Assembly: GCA_964369475.1 (NCBI GenBank)
Contig: CAYJFK010000008.1
Location: forward strand, 1-60,038
DNA from: CAYJFK01 sp964369475
Lineage (GTDB): Bacteria; Bacillota; Clostridia; Oscillospirales; Feifaniaceae
Direction of reading: 5' to 3'
Length of the DNA stretch: 60,038 nucleotides
Shown here in pieces: positions 25,945 to 34,234 of this stretch. Under the pieces are notes generated by a model, which was not told where the DNA came from, ran no database searches, and was given only the letters and a program-made list of their open reading frames with translations. The stretch's first letter is position 1. The number at the start of each line of letters is the position of its first letter. The translations under genes and the position numbers were made by a program.

Positions 25945-26625
25945 ATGTTTGTGACAAGTGCAACTATTCTTGTAAACTGTATTTTTTTACTACTTTTTTT
26001 ATCGACTCCAACCTCCTTTCCAAAACCGCTACCACCCGAAGAGGAGGCACGTCTTGTGGCATTAAAGGTAGAGGGAAACAGTTATGCAAGAGGTAAATTA
26101 ATAGAGCATAATCTTCGTTTGGTCGCTCATATTGTGAAAAAATATTACACAACAGGCGACCAAGACGACCTAATTTCAATCGGCACGATAGGACTTATAA
26201 AGGCCATCGACTCCTTTGACCCTAAAAAAGGAATTAAGCTTGCCACATATGCTGCAAGGTGCGTGGAAAACGAGATACTGATGCACTTTAGACAACTAAG
26301 AAAGAGCGCAGGCGACATATCCCTGTCAGAAGCGCTCGACTCGGACAACGAAGGTAATTCACTCTCTTTTTTAGACATACTGTGCTCCGAGGACAGCGTT
26401 GCAGACGAGGTCGACACCAAGATGTCGATAGAAAAACTGATAAAACTATTAAACGGCATATTAGACCCACGAGAGCGTGACATTCTAATACGTCGATACG
26501 GCCTTATGGGCAGCGAGGAGCAAACCCAAAGAGAGGTCGCAACCTCGCTTGGAATATCCCGTTCTTACGTCAGCCGAATTGAAAAAAGAGCAATTGAAAA
26601 GCTCAGGTGCGAGTTTGAGGTTTGA
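25945..26625 (+). CDS. sigK: Sporulation mother-cell sigma factor, pro-sigma-K
   Basis: The 226-residue protein has a hydrophobic pro-sequence (residues 1-25) followed by SFPKPLPPEEE, the hallmark of pro-sigma-K. Region 2 (NLRLVAHIVKKYY, DLISIGTIGLIKAIDSFDP, KLATYAARCVENEILMHFR) and region 4 (LGISRSYVSRIEKRAIEKL) follow. Sigma-K drives late mother-cell genes for coat and cortex after cleavage by SpoIVFB-type protease. The gene is continuous: it is not split by a skin-type prophage. No promoter was confidently assigned. Confidence 0.96.
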   Translation: MFVTSATILVNCIFLLLFLSTPTSFPKPLPPEEEARLVALKVEGNSYARGKLIEHNLRLVAHIVKKYYTTGDQDDLISIGTIGLIKAIDSFDPKKGIKLATYAARCVENEILMHFRQLRKSAGDISLSEALDSDNEGNSLSFLDILCSEDSVADEVDTKMSIEKLIKLLNGILDPRERDILIRRYGLMGSEEQTQREVATSLGISRSYVSRIEKRAIEKLRCEFEV

Positions 26626-26722
26626 TAAATATTCCTCGTCACCTGTCGATATGTTATGATCTCTTTTCAATTGATCAAAAGATTGACTTTCGGACTTTAA
26701 GGTAGTAGAATTTTACTATTGC

Positions 26723-26755
26723 TTAAGGGGTAGGGACTAATCCGAACCCCCTTAA
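26723..26755. repeat. Hairpin sharing a core with the MITE-like element ends
   Basis: TTAAGGGG (26723-26730) pairs with CCCCTTAA (26748-26755). The enclosed sequence contains TAGGG followed by TAATCCGAACCC (26738-26749), which occurs identically in the terminal repeat of the element at 6983-7262. It lies just upstream of the gene at 26776. It could be the remnant of one element end, or a regulatory hairpin. Confidence 0.45.
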
Positions 26756-26775
26756 AGAAAGGAAGCTGATCACAT

Positions 26776-27336
26776 ATGAAGTTTTGGACAATCCAAGATA
26801 AAAGTGTAATAGAAACGGCTCTCTCGGAAGGCCTTTTTCAGCCTGAATTTAGCAAAAGCCGATACCTGAATATCAGTGAAGATCTTGCTGATTTATATGA
26901 TTTTGTCTTAAGATCTTTCAACAAGATTAATGATACTAATCTACCCGGTCTTATCTATGCTTTTGCAAGGAGCGAAGGCAAATACATCTTGCAACTTGAA
27001 AATTTCGATGAATTTTATGCCTTTATCAATGAGAAAAAGGCCGCACTGGAGGGCTTTTGGAATAAGCTCGATAAGGAAAATGTTGTTATTGCCGAGCTTG
27101 AGTATGATGAGACATTCAATCCGGTTTTTGTCGATATAAACGACTTTCAGTTTTTAATGCCTCCCATAATGGCGCTACCGCCATATACTCAAGAGTCCTT
27201 CGAGATGATTATCAAGAGCATTTCGATCGGTCAGGCAATTCCATCTCCCTTCCCAAGCCATGTAATGCAGGCTCATTTGCCAAATATAAAAAAGGAAAAT
27301 ATTATAAATATCTACCCCATTTTTGACTTTAACTAA
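26776..27336 (+). CDS. Hypothetical protein, possibly DUF3841-like
   Basis: This 186-residue soluble acidic protein has no signal peptide or membrane segment. The opening MKFWTIQDKSVIETALSEG resembles the start of DUF3841 proteins, but the rest gives no recognised motif. An AAGGAAG ribosome binding site precedes the ATG and a strong terminator (27359-27389) follows, so it is a genuine single-gene unit. The upstream hairpin at 26723-26755 shares sequence with a MITE end. Confidence 0.7.
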   Translation: MKFWTIQDKSVIETALSEGLFQPEFSKSRYLNISEDLADLYDFVLRSFNKINDTNLPGLIYAFARSEGKYILQLENFDEFYAFINEKKAALEGFWNKLDKENVVIAELEYDETFNPVFVDINDFQFLMPPIMALPPYTQESFEMIIKSISIGQAIPSPFPSHVMQAHLPNIKKENIINIYPIFDFN

Positions 27337-27358
27337 TGTAACACAAGCTATCCGCAAT

Positions 27359-27389
27359 AAAAGGCACTTCCTTCGGGAGGTGCCTTTTA
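27359..27389 (+). terminator. Rho-independent terminator
   Basis: AAAAGGCACTTCC pairs with GGAGGTGCCTTTT around a TTCG-type loop, 22 bases after the stop of the gene at 26776-27336. Confidence 0.88.
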
Positions 27390-27427
27390 TCATCTTCCCA
27401 TGCAAAAACTAACAAGGAGTAACCAAT

Positions 27428-27763
27428 ATGACTACAGACGAACGCAATGTGCAAATTCATTTTATGGTTTCAGCCGATGAAAAAGCCATGATAAAGCAAA
27501 AAATGTCCGACATCGGCACTCGTAACATGGGGGCATATCTGCGCAAAATGGCGATCGACGGCTATATAATCCATCTCGACAGCTCCGACATCCGCGAGCT
27601 GGTGCGCATACTTAGGGTGACAAGCAACAGTCTAAACCAGCTTACTAAACTGACACACGAAACAGGCAGCATCTTTGTCGAGGACATCGAGGAGCTCCGC
27701 AAAAGCTACAACAAAATGTGGGGCGTTGCCGAGGAGATACTGCTTCGCCTTGCTGACATTTGA
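27428..27763 (+). CDS. mobC: MobC-like relaxosome protein (orphan)
   Basis: The 111-residue product shows the ribbon-helix-helix start and C-terminal helical signature of MobC accessory proteins: FMVSADEKAMIKQKM, then NMGAYLRKMAIDGYII and RVTSNSLNQLTKLTHETG. MobC helps a relaxase open DNA at oriT. Normally the relaxase gene follows at once. Here the next genes are a CD1845-like protein and a giant surface protein, and only a relaxase stub is found 6 kb downstream (33863). It is therefore a leftover of an integrative or mobilizable element. AAGGAG precedes the start. Confidence 0.85.
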   Translation: MTTDERNVQIHFMVSADEKAMIKQKMSDIGTRNMGAYLRKMAIDGYIIHLDSSDIRELVRILRVTSNSLNQLTKLTHETGSIFVEDIEELRKSYNKMWGVAEEILLRLADI

Positions 27764-27821
27764 CAAAATAGACAATCCCTCCTGCCTGTGATATTCTTTT
27801 TAAAAAACAGGAGGGATTTAC

Positions 27822-28103
27822 ATGCGAATACTGTTAAAGGCCATTTTGTTGCCAATCACATTTATAATTACAATTTTTCTAACCCTCGCCAAGGCGGTTT
27901 TATATGTAGGCGGCGGAATTTTGGGAATTGCGGCAATGCTCTTTTTATTAATCGGCTTGGGAGGCGCTATCACAGGAGAACTTTCAAGAGTCGCCATCCC
28001 AGCCCTTATACTCGCATTGGCGCTCTCCCCCTTCGGCTTGCCACTTGTGGCGGTATTTGTTATTGCACATGTCGAGCATTTCGGCAACTTGCCTTTGCAT
28101 TAG
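27822..28103 (+). CDS. CD1845-like small membrane protein of integrative elements
   Basis: This 93-residue protein has two to three hydrophobic stretches (about 5-25, 28-50, 58-80) and the pattern LSPFGLPLVAVFVIAHVEHFGNL near the C-terminus. That is like the CD1845 family found in conjugative and mobilizable elements of Clostridia. CAGGAGGG precedes the ATG. It follows mobC on the same strand by 58 bases, and the pair supports an integrated-element origin. Its function is unknown. Confidence 0.65.
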   Translation: MRILLKAILLPITFIITIFLTLAKAVLYVGGGILGIAAMLFLLIGLGGAITGELSRVAIPALILALALSPFGLPLVAVFVIAHVEHFGNLPLH

Positions 28104-28579
28104 TTCCTTATCTTAACGTAAATATTTAAGCCTTCGATAATATATAATAATTACCTAAAAACTATTATATGAACCATCAAACAATTGTGCAAAGACTGAT
28201 ACAATTAGAATATAATAAATATTAACATTTTTACATAATTTTAATATTCTAATGGTCGCATAGCATTTATTATATATTTAGGCAAAAACTTAGCTTTAGC
28301 ATATTATAAACTAAAAAAGTAATAGCTTTGATTTAAGAATTGTTGGAACACTTAGCATTTATGTTTGAATTTATTTAGGGGTTGTCTGCGCCTTGCCTGT
28401 CGTGGTATACTAAATATAAACAAAATGCCGTTTGTTTCGCACGATATTTTGTGTTTTGAAATATAAAAAAAGCGGCTAAAACACAGGTCTTTAGAGGTGT
28501 GGGTATGTTTTCCTGAGATAACCATAATCTGATGGCATTTGAAGTTAGGAAACAGTAGTTTTAATAAGAAGGAGAGCTT
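28104..28579. other. AT-rich intergenic region and long leader of the SLH protein gene
   Basis: No gene is seen. The first 270 bases are very AT-rich. TTGTCT and TATACT with 18-base spacing (about 28384-28413) make a plausible promoter, implying a leader of roughly 160 bases before the SLH gene. AAAACACAGGTC and GGTGTGGGTATGTTTT in this leader can partly pair. I could not match it to a known riboswitch. Confidence 0.45.
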
Positions 28580-31500
28580 ATGAAAAAAATAACAAAAATT
28601 AGAAAGAGCCTTACAAAGGGATTGTTTACCATCGGTATCTTGAGCTTAATGTTACCAATGTCGGTATCAAATGTACTTGCAAGCAGTGAAACAGGAGATT
28701 TTGATGTAATCGGTGGCGCTTTGGGTGTTGATTATACTTATACAACAACTGTTATAGACGAAGTGGATGTTAAAACACTGACCATCATAAAAGGTACAGA
28801 GCTAACAATTTCAAATGTCGACAAGAGTGTAGCTACGGAAGATCATCAAATTGTTGTTGCGGACGGAGTTGCTGCAAATATCAAACTAAATGGCGTTGAT
28901 ATAGACCTTAGCGATATTTTAGGGGGATCTCCGTTTGAAATAAAAGGGGATGCTTCTTGCAATATAACACTTGAGACAGGTAGCGAAAATACACTTGCCG
29001 GAGGAAGATTTGCGGCCGGTTTAACGGTTCAGGAAAAGGATGATAAGGTAGCAAGCGTTGAAATCGGAGGAAAAGGAAAGCTCGATGTATATTCAGGCCA
29101 ACTATCTGCCGGAATAGGTTCGGGGAAAGGCTTTGATGCAGGAACTATCATTATAAACGACGGTTATATTACTGCAACATCTACCGGCGCTTCAGGCATA
29201 GGCGGATGTTACCCTAATACTGTCAATGGATCCTATGAGGGCTTCAGCGGTGGTACGATTGAGATTAATGGCGGAACCATAATAGCCACAGGCAATAACG
29301 GTTCCGGTATAGGTGTAGGCATGAGCGGAACCGGTGCAAGTATTACTATAAACGGTGGTGATATAACGGCAAAAAGCCTACTTCATGGTGCAGGTATCGG
29401 AAGTGGCATATCCAGCTATACATCACAAGGAAATGTTTTAGATAGTTTTATTACAATTACCGGTGGTAATATTTGGGCTACAGGTGCACACCAATATCCC
29501 GGTATTGGTGGCTCAGTATTTGGAACATCCGGTGAAGATATTTTCGGCGGTGAAATCACAATCAGCGCAGGAAATATAATTGCTACCGGGGGCACTAGTG
29601 CTGCGGGAATTGGTGGTGGATATGCTGTTAGCAACAAGAAGATTACTATCAGCGGAGGAAATGTTACGGCAATAGCAGGGATCAATGCTGCTGCAATCGG
29701 CGGGGGCGCTGGGTATTATTCCGGAATCGGCGATGGTGGCGAAATTATAATCAGCGCAGGCAAGGTCGTGGCATTATGTGTCGGTGACGGGGATGGAATA
29801 GGCAATGGTTCTAAAGGCGATAGTACAACATTTTCCACGGGTACAAACGGTAGCGCTTTTATTTATACAAACTCGATTACTGATAATGTCGTTAAAAGTG
29901 AGTGGTCGGGCTTAATCTATGAAAGTGGAAATGGGCAGTTCTATGGCAGCCTTAACTCTTTTGAGATAACTGAAGACTTAGTTATGAGCCTTAACGGAAC
30001 TCTGAATATCGAATCAGGAAAGATGCTTACTGTCGGTAGCGGAGCGACTTTAAATAGTAGTTTAAATATAGTTGTTAACGGTGGCGGAAGTTTGATTAAT
30101 AACGGAGTTATTGTAAACAACAATGTAATTGATAATGAAGAAAATTCTACTTTTACTAATAACGGAACAATACACAATAACGGATTTATAACAACGTCCC
30201 CGGGTGGTACTGTCAATAATCTGCAACAAAACGAGGCAAATCCAACGGTATCTATTGAAAATGCACAGCTCTATCTAAGAGAGGATGCGGGAGTTTTACA
30301 ATATGCCATGAGTAATACCGCAAGTACAACATGGTTTACATACACAGGAGATTTTACGGTAAACGGTAGTAGTGCAAACGGCTTAACTGTTGTAAGCGGT
30401 ACACATAATATTGTTTTAGATAGCGTGAACATTGCGACGGCAATCGAGATACCTGCAATAGATATAAATGGTGGTGCAAATGTAAACCTTACGCTGTCCG
30501 GTGAAAATGTGCTTACAGGAGGGTATAATGCCGCAGGAATACGTGTGCCTGCAACTGCGCAGATAATAGTTAACGGTAGCGGTTCGCTAAAATCATCGAG
30601 CACGTATTATGGTGCCGGAATTGGTGGAAACAATCGGGAATCAAGCGGCACTGTAACAATTGAAAGCGGAGATATTACTGCACTTGGCGGTCTCCAAGCT
30701 GCAGGTATAGGCGGTGGCAATAGTGGTTCGGGAGGCACTACCACTATAAGCGGTGGAACAGTAAATGCCGTTGGAGGAAGTAATGCTGCTGATATCGGTG
30801 GTGGTGCTAGCGGTTCGGGAGGAAATATAACTATTAGCGGAGGCAAAGTTACTGCTATCTCAGATGTCGTCAGACATGGAATAGGCGGCGGATATAAAGG
30901 AGATGCCGGCACATTCTCGACAGGTGTTAACGGCACTGCACAAATTGAAGCGAAGTTAATTGCCGATAATGACGATAAAAGCGGTTGGTCGGGCATAATT
31001 ATGGATGGCAATAACGGTCAAGTCTATGGCGAACAAACTCTTGCGCATGATTTTGATGTTGCAGAGGGCAACACACTATCTATACCTGTGGGAAGCTCCC
31101 TTACTGTTCCGAGCGAATTTGAAGTTAACAACTACGGAACTATAAGCGAGGATGACATAACTCGCATCATTTTAAGCGGTGGTATTTTTAACAATTATTC
31201 TGCTATAAACCAAGACAAGGTAGATACGGCCAAAGCCCTTATTGAGGCATACGAATTTTCTAATCTATCAGGCTCTATAACAAACGAAACTGATGCTAAC
31301 AGCGCTATCGCCTCGCAAGTCAACGCAATTAGCGGCATTTCTTTAGATGGAATTACCGTAAGCGTCGAGACGGGCGGCGACCCATTTGAAGTAGGCGCCC
31401 CATACAGTTTTACAGTTGGGCTAACAATAGAAAATCCTACTAAAACAGCCACCACGTCGGTTAAGACCGTTCTAGTAGGCACATCTATAACAGGTGCGGT

Positions 31501-33400
31501 AGTTACTTTGGATAGCAACGTTCTAAGCTATACAGGTCAGGAACTGACCAAGAATGTCACTTCGGTCGAGTTAGACGGAACGGCTCTGACCGAGAATGTC
31601 GATTACACTGTAAGCGGCAATAAAGCGACAAATGCAGGTAGCTACACAGTGACGGTCGAGGGAAAAGGCGAATATTATGGCACTGTTACAAAGAGCTACA
31701 CCGTTGCAAAGGTAGACTACTCTTTGAGTCGTGTAGGCACAGGATTTGTAGGATATGGACATACGTCTACTGTCGATCTGTCCGCTTGGGGCGGTTTACT
31801 TGGAGCGAGCTTTGAAGAACAGTCAGGTTGGGAGCTAACAAGCACAAACATAGGTGGCGCAGCTGCTGTATTGGTCGACGGCAGTTACAGTATAGCAAAC
31901 AATACTTTAAGCTATCAATTTAAGGACGATATAGGCCTTGTTGATGATACCGTTACATTTAAGATCGCTACTACGAGCACAAACTACAATAACTTTGAAA
32001 TAACGATAACCGTAACGGTTGTAGATAACAACATACTAACAGCTGTTGCAAATCCCATTGTTCACACGTATAACGGGCTTGCTGTGGACAACTCCGCAAT
32101 CACAGGTCAAGCAACATTTGACGGCGAGGACGTTGATGGTGTGTGGGAATTTGTCGCAGGGCAAGCTTTAACAAATGTGGCTGATAGCGGCGAGAAAAAT
32201 GTCGTGTTTAAGCCGACAGATGTAACAAATTTCAGAGAGGTATCAGACACAATAGATTTAACAATTGAAAAGGCAATGCCAACAGGTCAGCCGACCTTTG
32301 AACCGATTACGACGGGCGGCAAAACCCTTGCAGATGTAGTGTTTGATATAGATGAAATTACCCCTTCGGGCGGAGAGCTTGGTTGGGAGTTAGAAAGCAC
32401 TACTGCTGTAACGGCAAATAAAGCTTATAACTGGGTATACATACCGACAGACACTGATAACTACAAGGAGCTTAAAGGTTCTATCACACTGTATGTTGTA
32501 GCGGCAAGCGATGGTAGAGATGACAGAGATGATGTAAACTCCTTTTCGGTAGACCCTCATACAGGCATTATGTTTGCCGGAAGCTTTAGCTCGCTACCTG
32601 AAGTAGCTGAACTTCCTTTAAGTAACCCAACATATTTATCGACATTAAGACTCATGGAAGAACAGATCAGTCCTCTCATGGGCCTAAAAGTTGTGGGGGC
32701 ATACGATATAACCTTGCGAAATGCATCGGGAGGTATAACGGTCAGCTTCCCTGTCGGCACGCAGTTTAACGATATGAATTTTGTCGTGGGACATCAGGCC
32801 ACATCAGGATTTGTAATGTATTCAGGCATAGTCGAGGATGGTATGGCACATGTGCTTGCAAGAGGTTTTTCGCCCTTTATAGTGGCGATAGAAATCGAAA
32901 ACGACATGCCCTTTAACGACGTGAAGGCATCCGACTGGTTTTATAGCGATGTAGAGTATACTTGGGTTAACGGCCTTATGTCCGGTGTGAGCGACACCGA
33001 GTTTTCTCCAAGCCAAGCCGCAACAAGGGCAATGATTTGGACTGTACTTGCAAGAATGGACGGCATAGAAACAGAGGGCGGTGCTACGTGGTATTCCAAG
33101 GCTCTTGACTGGGCTAAGTCAGAAGGCATAACAGACGGCACAGAACCGAACGGCAATATAAATCGAGAGCAACTTGTCACCATGCTTTACCGTTTCGAAA
33201 GCCCCACAGCGGTAACCACTCAAACGGTTCTGTCTCAGTTTACCGACAGTGGGGATATAAGCGAATATGCTATTTCCGCTATGGAATGGGCAGTGGCACA
33301 AGGCATTATTAATGGTAGCGACGGCAGATTAAACCCTAAAGACAATGCTACAAGAGCCGAGATTGCGGCAATACTGCATAGATTCATGGAGATGCAGTAG
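28580..33400 (+). CDS. Giant secreted S-layer-anchored protein with beta-helix-like glycine repeats and three SLH domains
   Basis: The 1606-residue product has a signal peptide (KK..., hydrophobic run, cleavage near VLASS, about residue 35). Two blocks (about 180-430 and 650-780) hold degenerate repeats of the type ITISGGxVTAxGG..GAGIGGG, typical of right-handed beta-helix surface domains. A threonine/asparagine-rich spacer and Ig-like/MBG-type modules follow (about 970-1320, with YTGQELTKNV and AGSYTVTVEGKGEYYG). Three SLH domains occupy about 1443-1606 (FNDVKASDWFYSDVEY first) and should bind secondary wall polymer. The gene lies between remnants of a mobile element. Adhesion or carbohydrate binding is inferred, and no catalytic domain was recognised. 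Confidence 0.85.
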   Translation: MKKITKIRKSLTKGLFTIGILSLMLPMSVSNVLASSETGDFDVIGGALGVDYTYTTTVIDEVDVKTLTIIKGTELTISNVDKSVATEDHQIVVADGVAANIKLNGVDIDLSDILGGSPFEIKGDASCNITLETGSENTLAGGRFAAGLTVQEKDDKVASVEIGGKGKLDVYSGQLSAGIGSGKGFDAGTIIINDGYITATSTGASGIGGCYPNTVNGSYEGFSGGTIEINGGTIIATGNNGSGIGVGMSGTGASITINGGDITAKSLLHGAGIGSGISSYTSQGNVLDSFITITGGNIWATGAHQYPGIGGSVFGTSGEDIFGGEITISAGNIIATGGTSAAGIGGGYAVSNKKITISGGNVTAIAGINAAAIGGGAGYYSGIGDGGEIIISAGKVVALCVGDGDGIGNGSKGDSTTFSTGTNGSAFIYTNSITDNVVKSEWSGLIYESGNGQFYGSLNSFEITEDLVMSLNGTLNIESGKMLTVGSGATLNSSLNIVVNGGGSLINNGVIVNNNVIDNEENSTFTNNGTIHNNGFITTSPGGTVNNLQQNEANPTVSIENAQLYLREDAGVLQYAMSNTASTTWFTYTGDFTVNGSSANGLTVVSGTHNIVLDSVNIATAIEIPAIDINGGANVNLTLSGENVLTGGYNAAGIRVPATAQIIVNGSGSLKSSSTYYGAGIGGNNRESSGTVTIESGDITALGGLQAAGIGGGNSGSGGTTTISGGTVNAVGGSNAADIGGGASGSGGNITISGGKVTAISDVVRHGIGGGYKGDAGTFSTGVNGTAQIEAKLIADNDDKSGWSGIIMDGNNGQVYGEQTLAHDFDVAEGNTLSIPVGSSLTVPSEFEVNNYGTISEDDITRIILSGGIFNNYSAINQDKVDTAKALIEAYEFSNLSGSITNETDANSAIASQVNAISGISLDGITVSVETGGDPFEVGAPYSFTVGLTIENPTKTATTSVKTVLVGTSITGAVVTLDSNVLSYTGQELTKNVTSVELDGTALTENVDYTVSGNKATNAGSYTVTVEGKGEYYGTVTKSYTVAKVDYSLSRVGTGFVGYGHTSTVDLSAWGGLLGASFEEQSGWELTSTNIGGAAAVLVDGSYSIANNTLSYQFKDDIGLVDDTVTFKIATTSTNYNNFEITITVTVVDNNILTAVANPIVHTYNGLAVDNSAITGQATFDGEDVDGVWEFVAGQALTNVADSGEKNVVFKPTDVTNFREVSDTIDLTIEKAMPTGQPTFEPITTGGKTLADVVFDIDEITPSGGELGWELESTTAVTANKAYNWVYIPTDTDNYKELKGSITLYVVAASDGRDDRDDVNSFSVDPHTGIMFAGSFSSLPEVAELPLSNPTYLSTLRLMEEQISPLMGLKVVGAYDITLRNASGGITVSFPVGTQFNDMNFVVGHQATSGFVMYSGIVEDGMAHVLARGFSPFIVAIEIENDMPFNDVKASDWFYSDVEYTWVNGLMSGVSDTEFSPSQAATRAMIWTVLARMDGIETEGGATWYSKALDWAKSEGITDGTEPNGNINREQLVTMLYRFESPTAVTTQTVLSQFTDSGDISEYAISAMEWAVAQGIINGSDGRLNPKDNATRAEIAAILHRFMEMQ

Positions 33401-33515
33401 GCCAAGCGATTGATTTGTGCATTTGCAGTAAACAAAAGCTGACAGGTAGATCTTTATAAGCTTTAATTAAAGCACAGCATGTTAGGAATTTAAATTTTAA
33501 AGAGGGTAAGTTCGT

Positions 33516-33797
33516 TTGAAGATCCCCAGATTGTGCGGACTGCATAAAAAAGGCACTCGTTTGGTCAAGATATTGAAATTCAAGCAACATACTGACATCG
33601 TTTTTCAAGCGGTGTCAGTTTTGTTTTTAGTTGAATACGCTCATTGTTGCAAAAGTCTATCTATATTTTTTGCAGATAGCTACTATTTGCCAATGTGCTA
33701 CTGTGCATACCAAAACAGAGAGCCACTCAAAGGTGAAATTCACACGTTTGATGAGGTTGTCATCTATGCGGCAAATGAAGTAAAAAAACGCAGATAA
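33516..33797 (+). CDS. Doubtful small open frame
   Basis: A 93-residue frame opens with TTG after AGAGGGTAAG and ends 7 bases before a terminator (33805-33846). Its composition (many Cys, Tyr and Phe) is unusual and no motif was recognised. It could be the eroded end of an element gene. It is the only candidate in the 460 bases between the SLH gene and the relaxase stub. Confidence 0.25.
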   Translation: MKIPRLCGLHKKGTRLVKILKFKQHTDIVFQAVSVLFLVEYAHCCKSLSIFFADSYYLPMCYCAYQNREPLKGEIHTFDEVVIYAANEVKKRR

Positions 33798-33804
33798 ACG
33801 GCAG

Positions 33805-33846
33805 AAAACAGGCTTAGGGCGATATTGTCCCAAGCCTGTTTTTTTA
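33805..33846 (+). terminator. Rho-independent terminator
   Basis: AAAACAGGCTT pairs with AAGCCTGTTTT around a 16-base loop, followed by a T-run. It lies just upstream of the relaxase stub. Confidence 0.8.
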
Positions 33847-33862
33847 GATTGGAGGTGTTATT

Positions 33863-34066
33863 TTGGCGACCACAAGGCTCATATCAATGCACCAAAACAA
33901 GGGCAAGGCGATAGCCGATTGCCTTGCACACGGCCTTTCTATTGTCGAAAATCCAAGGCGCTCCGACGGGGATTACGGCAAGTGGCTTGGCGATAAAAAG
34001 CCGCATTCTCACTTGGGAAAACTCCGCACCTAAAATCATCATATGACAACACCCAAAACACGTAGG
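33863..34066 (+). pseudogene. N-terminal fragment of a relaxase (mobilization nuclease)
   Basis: After GGAGGTG a TTG-started frame encodes ATTRLISMHQNKGKAIADCL and then HGLSIVENPRRSDG. This is the start of MOBP-type relaxases of Clostridial elements (ATTR...H.NKGK...L......NP.K..G). The similarity stops after about 38 residues and the frame ends at 34066, so the catalytic Tyr is absent if it lay elsewhere and the His triad certainly is. Together with mobC (27428) this shows a decayed mobilizable element into which, or around which, the SLH gene was placed. Confidence 0.65.
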
Positions 34067-34072
34067 TTTCAA

Positions 34073-34110
34073 GCGGCATTTTAGGGGTTTTTAGCCCCTA
34101 AAATGCCGCT
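34073..34110. terminator. Hairpin downstream of the relaxase stub
   Basis: AGCGGCATTTAGGGG pairs with CCCCTAAAATGCCGCT with a one-base bulge. There is no strong T-run, so terminator function is uncertain. Confidence 0.45.
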
Positions 34111-34234
34111 GTCATCGGTGGTTTTGCAGGGTAACATCTTTTTTACTTAAGCTCGTTGCCTGTTGTCATTGAAATAGGTGTCGTCATCCATGCTACACTT
34201 TATTGTCTAAGATCCGCTACTTCTATATAAGCTC

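Noticed and set aside
28414..28579. A c-di-GMP or other riboswitch in the leader of the SLH gene
   Set aside because: The sequence does not contain the conserved loops of the classes I know; only weak pairing was seen.
28580..33400. A cohesin scaffold for the neighbouring dockerin proteins
   Set aside because: No cohesin-like sequence signature could be recognised in the SLH protein; structure prediction would be needed to reopen this.
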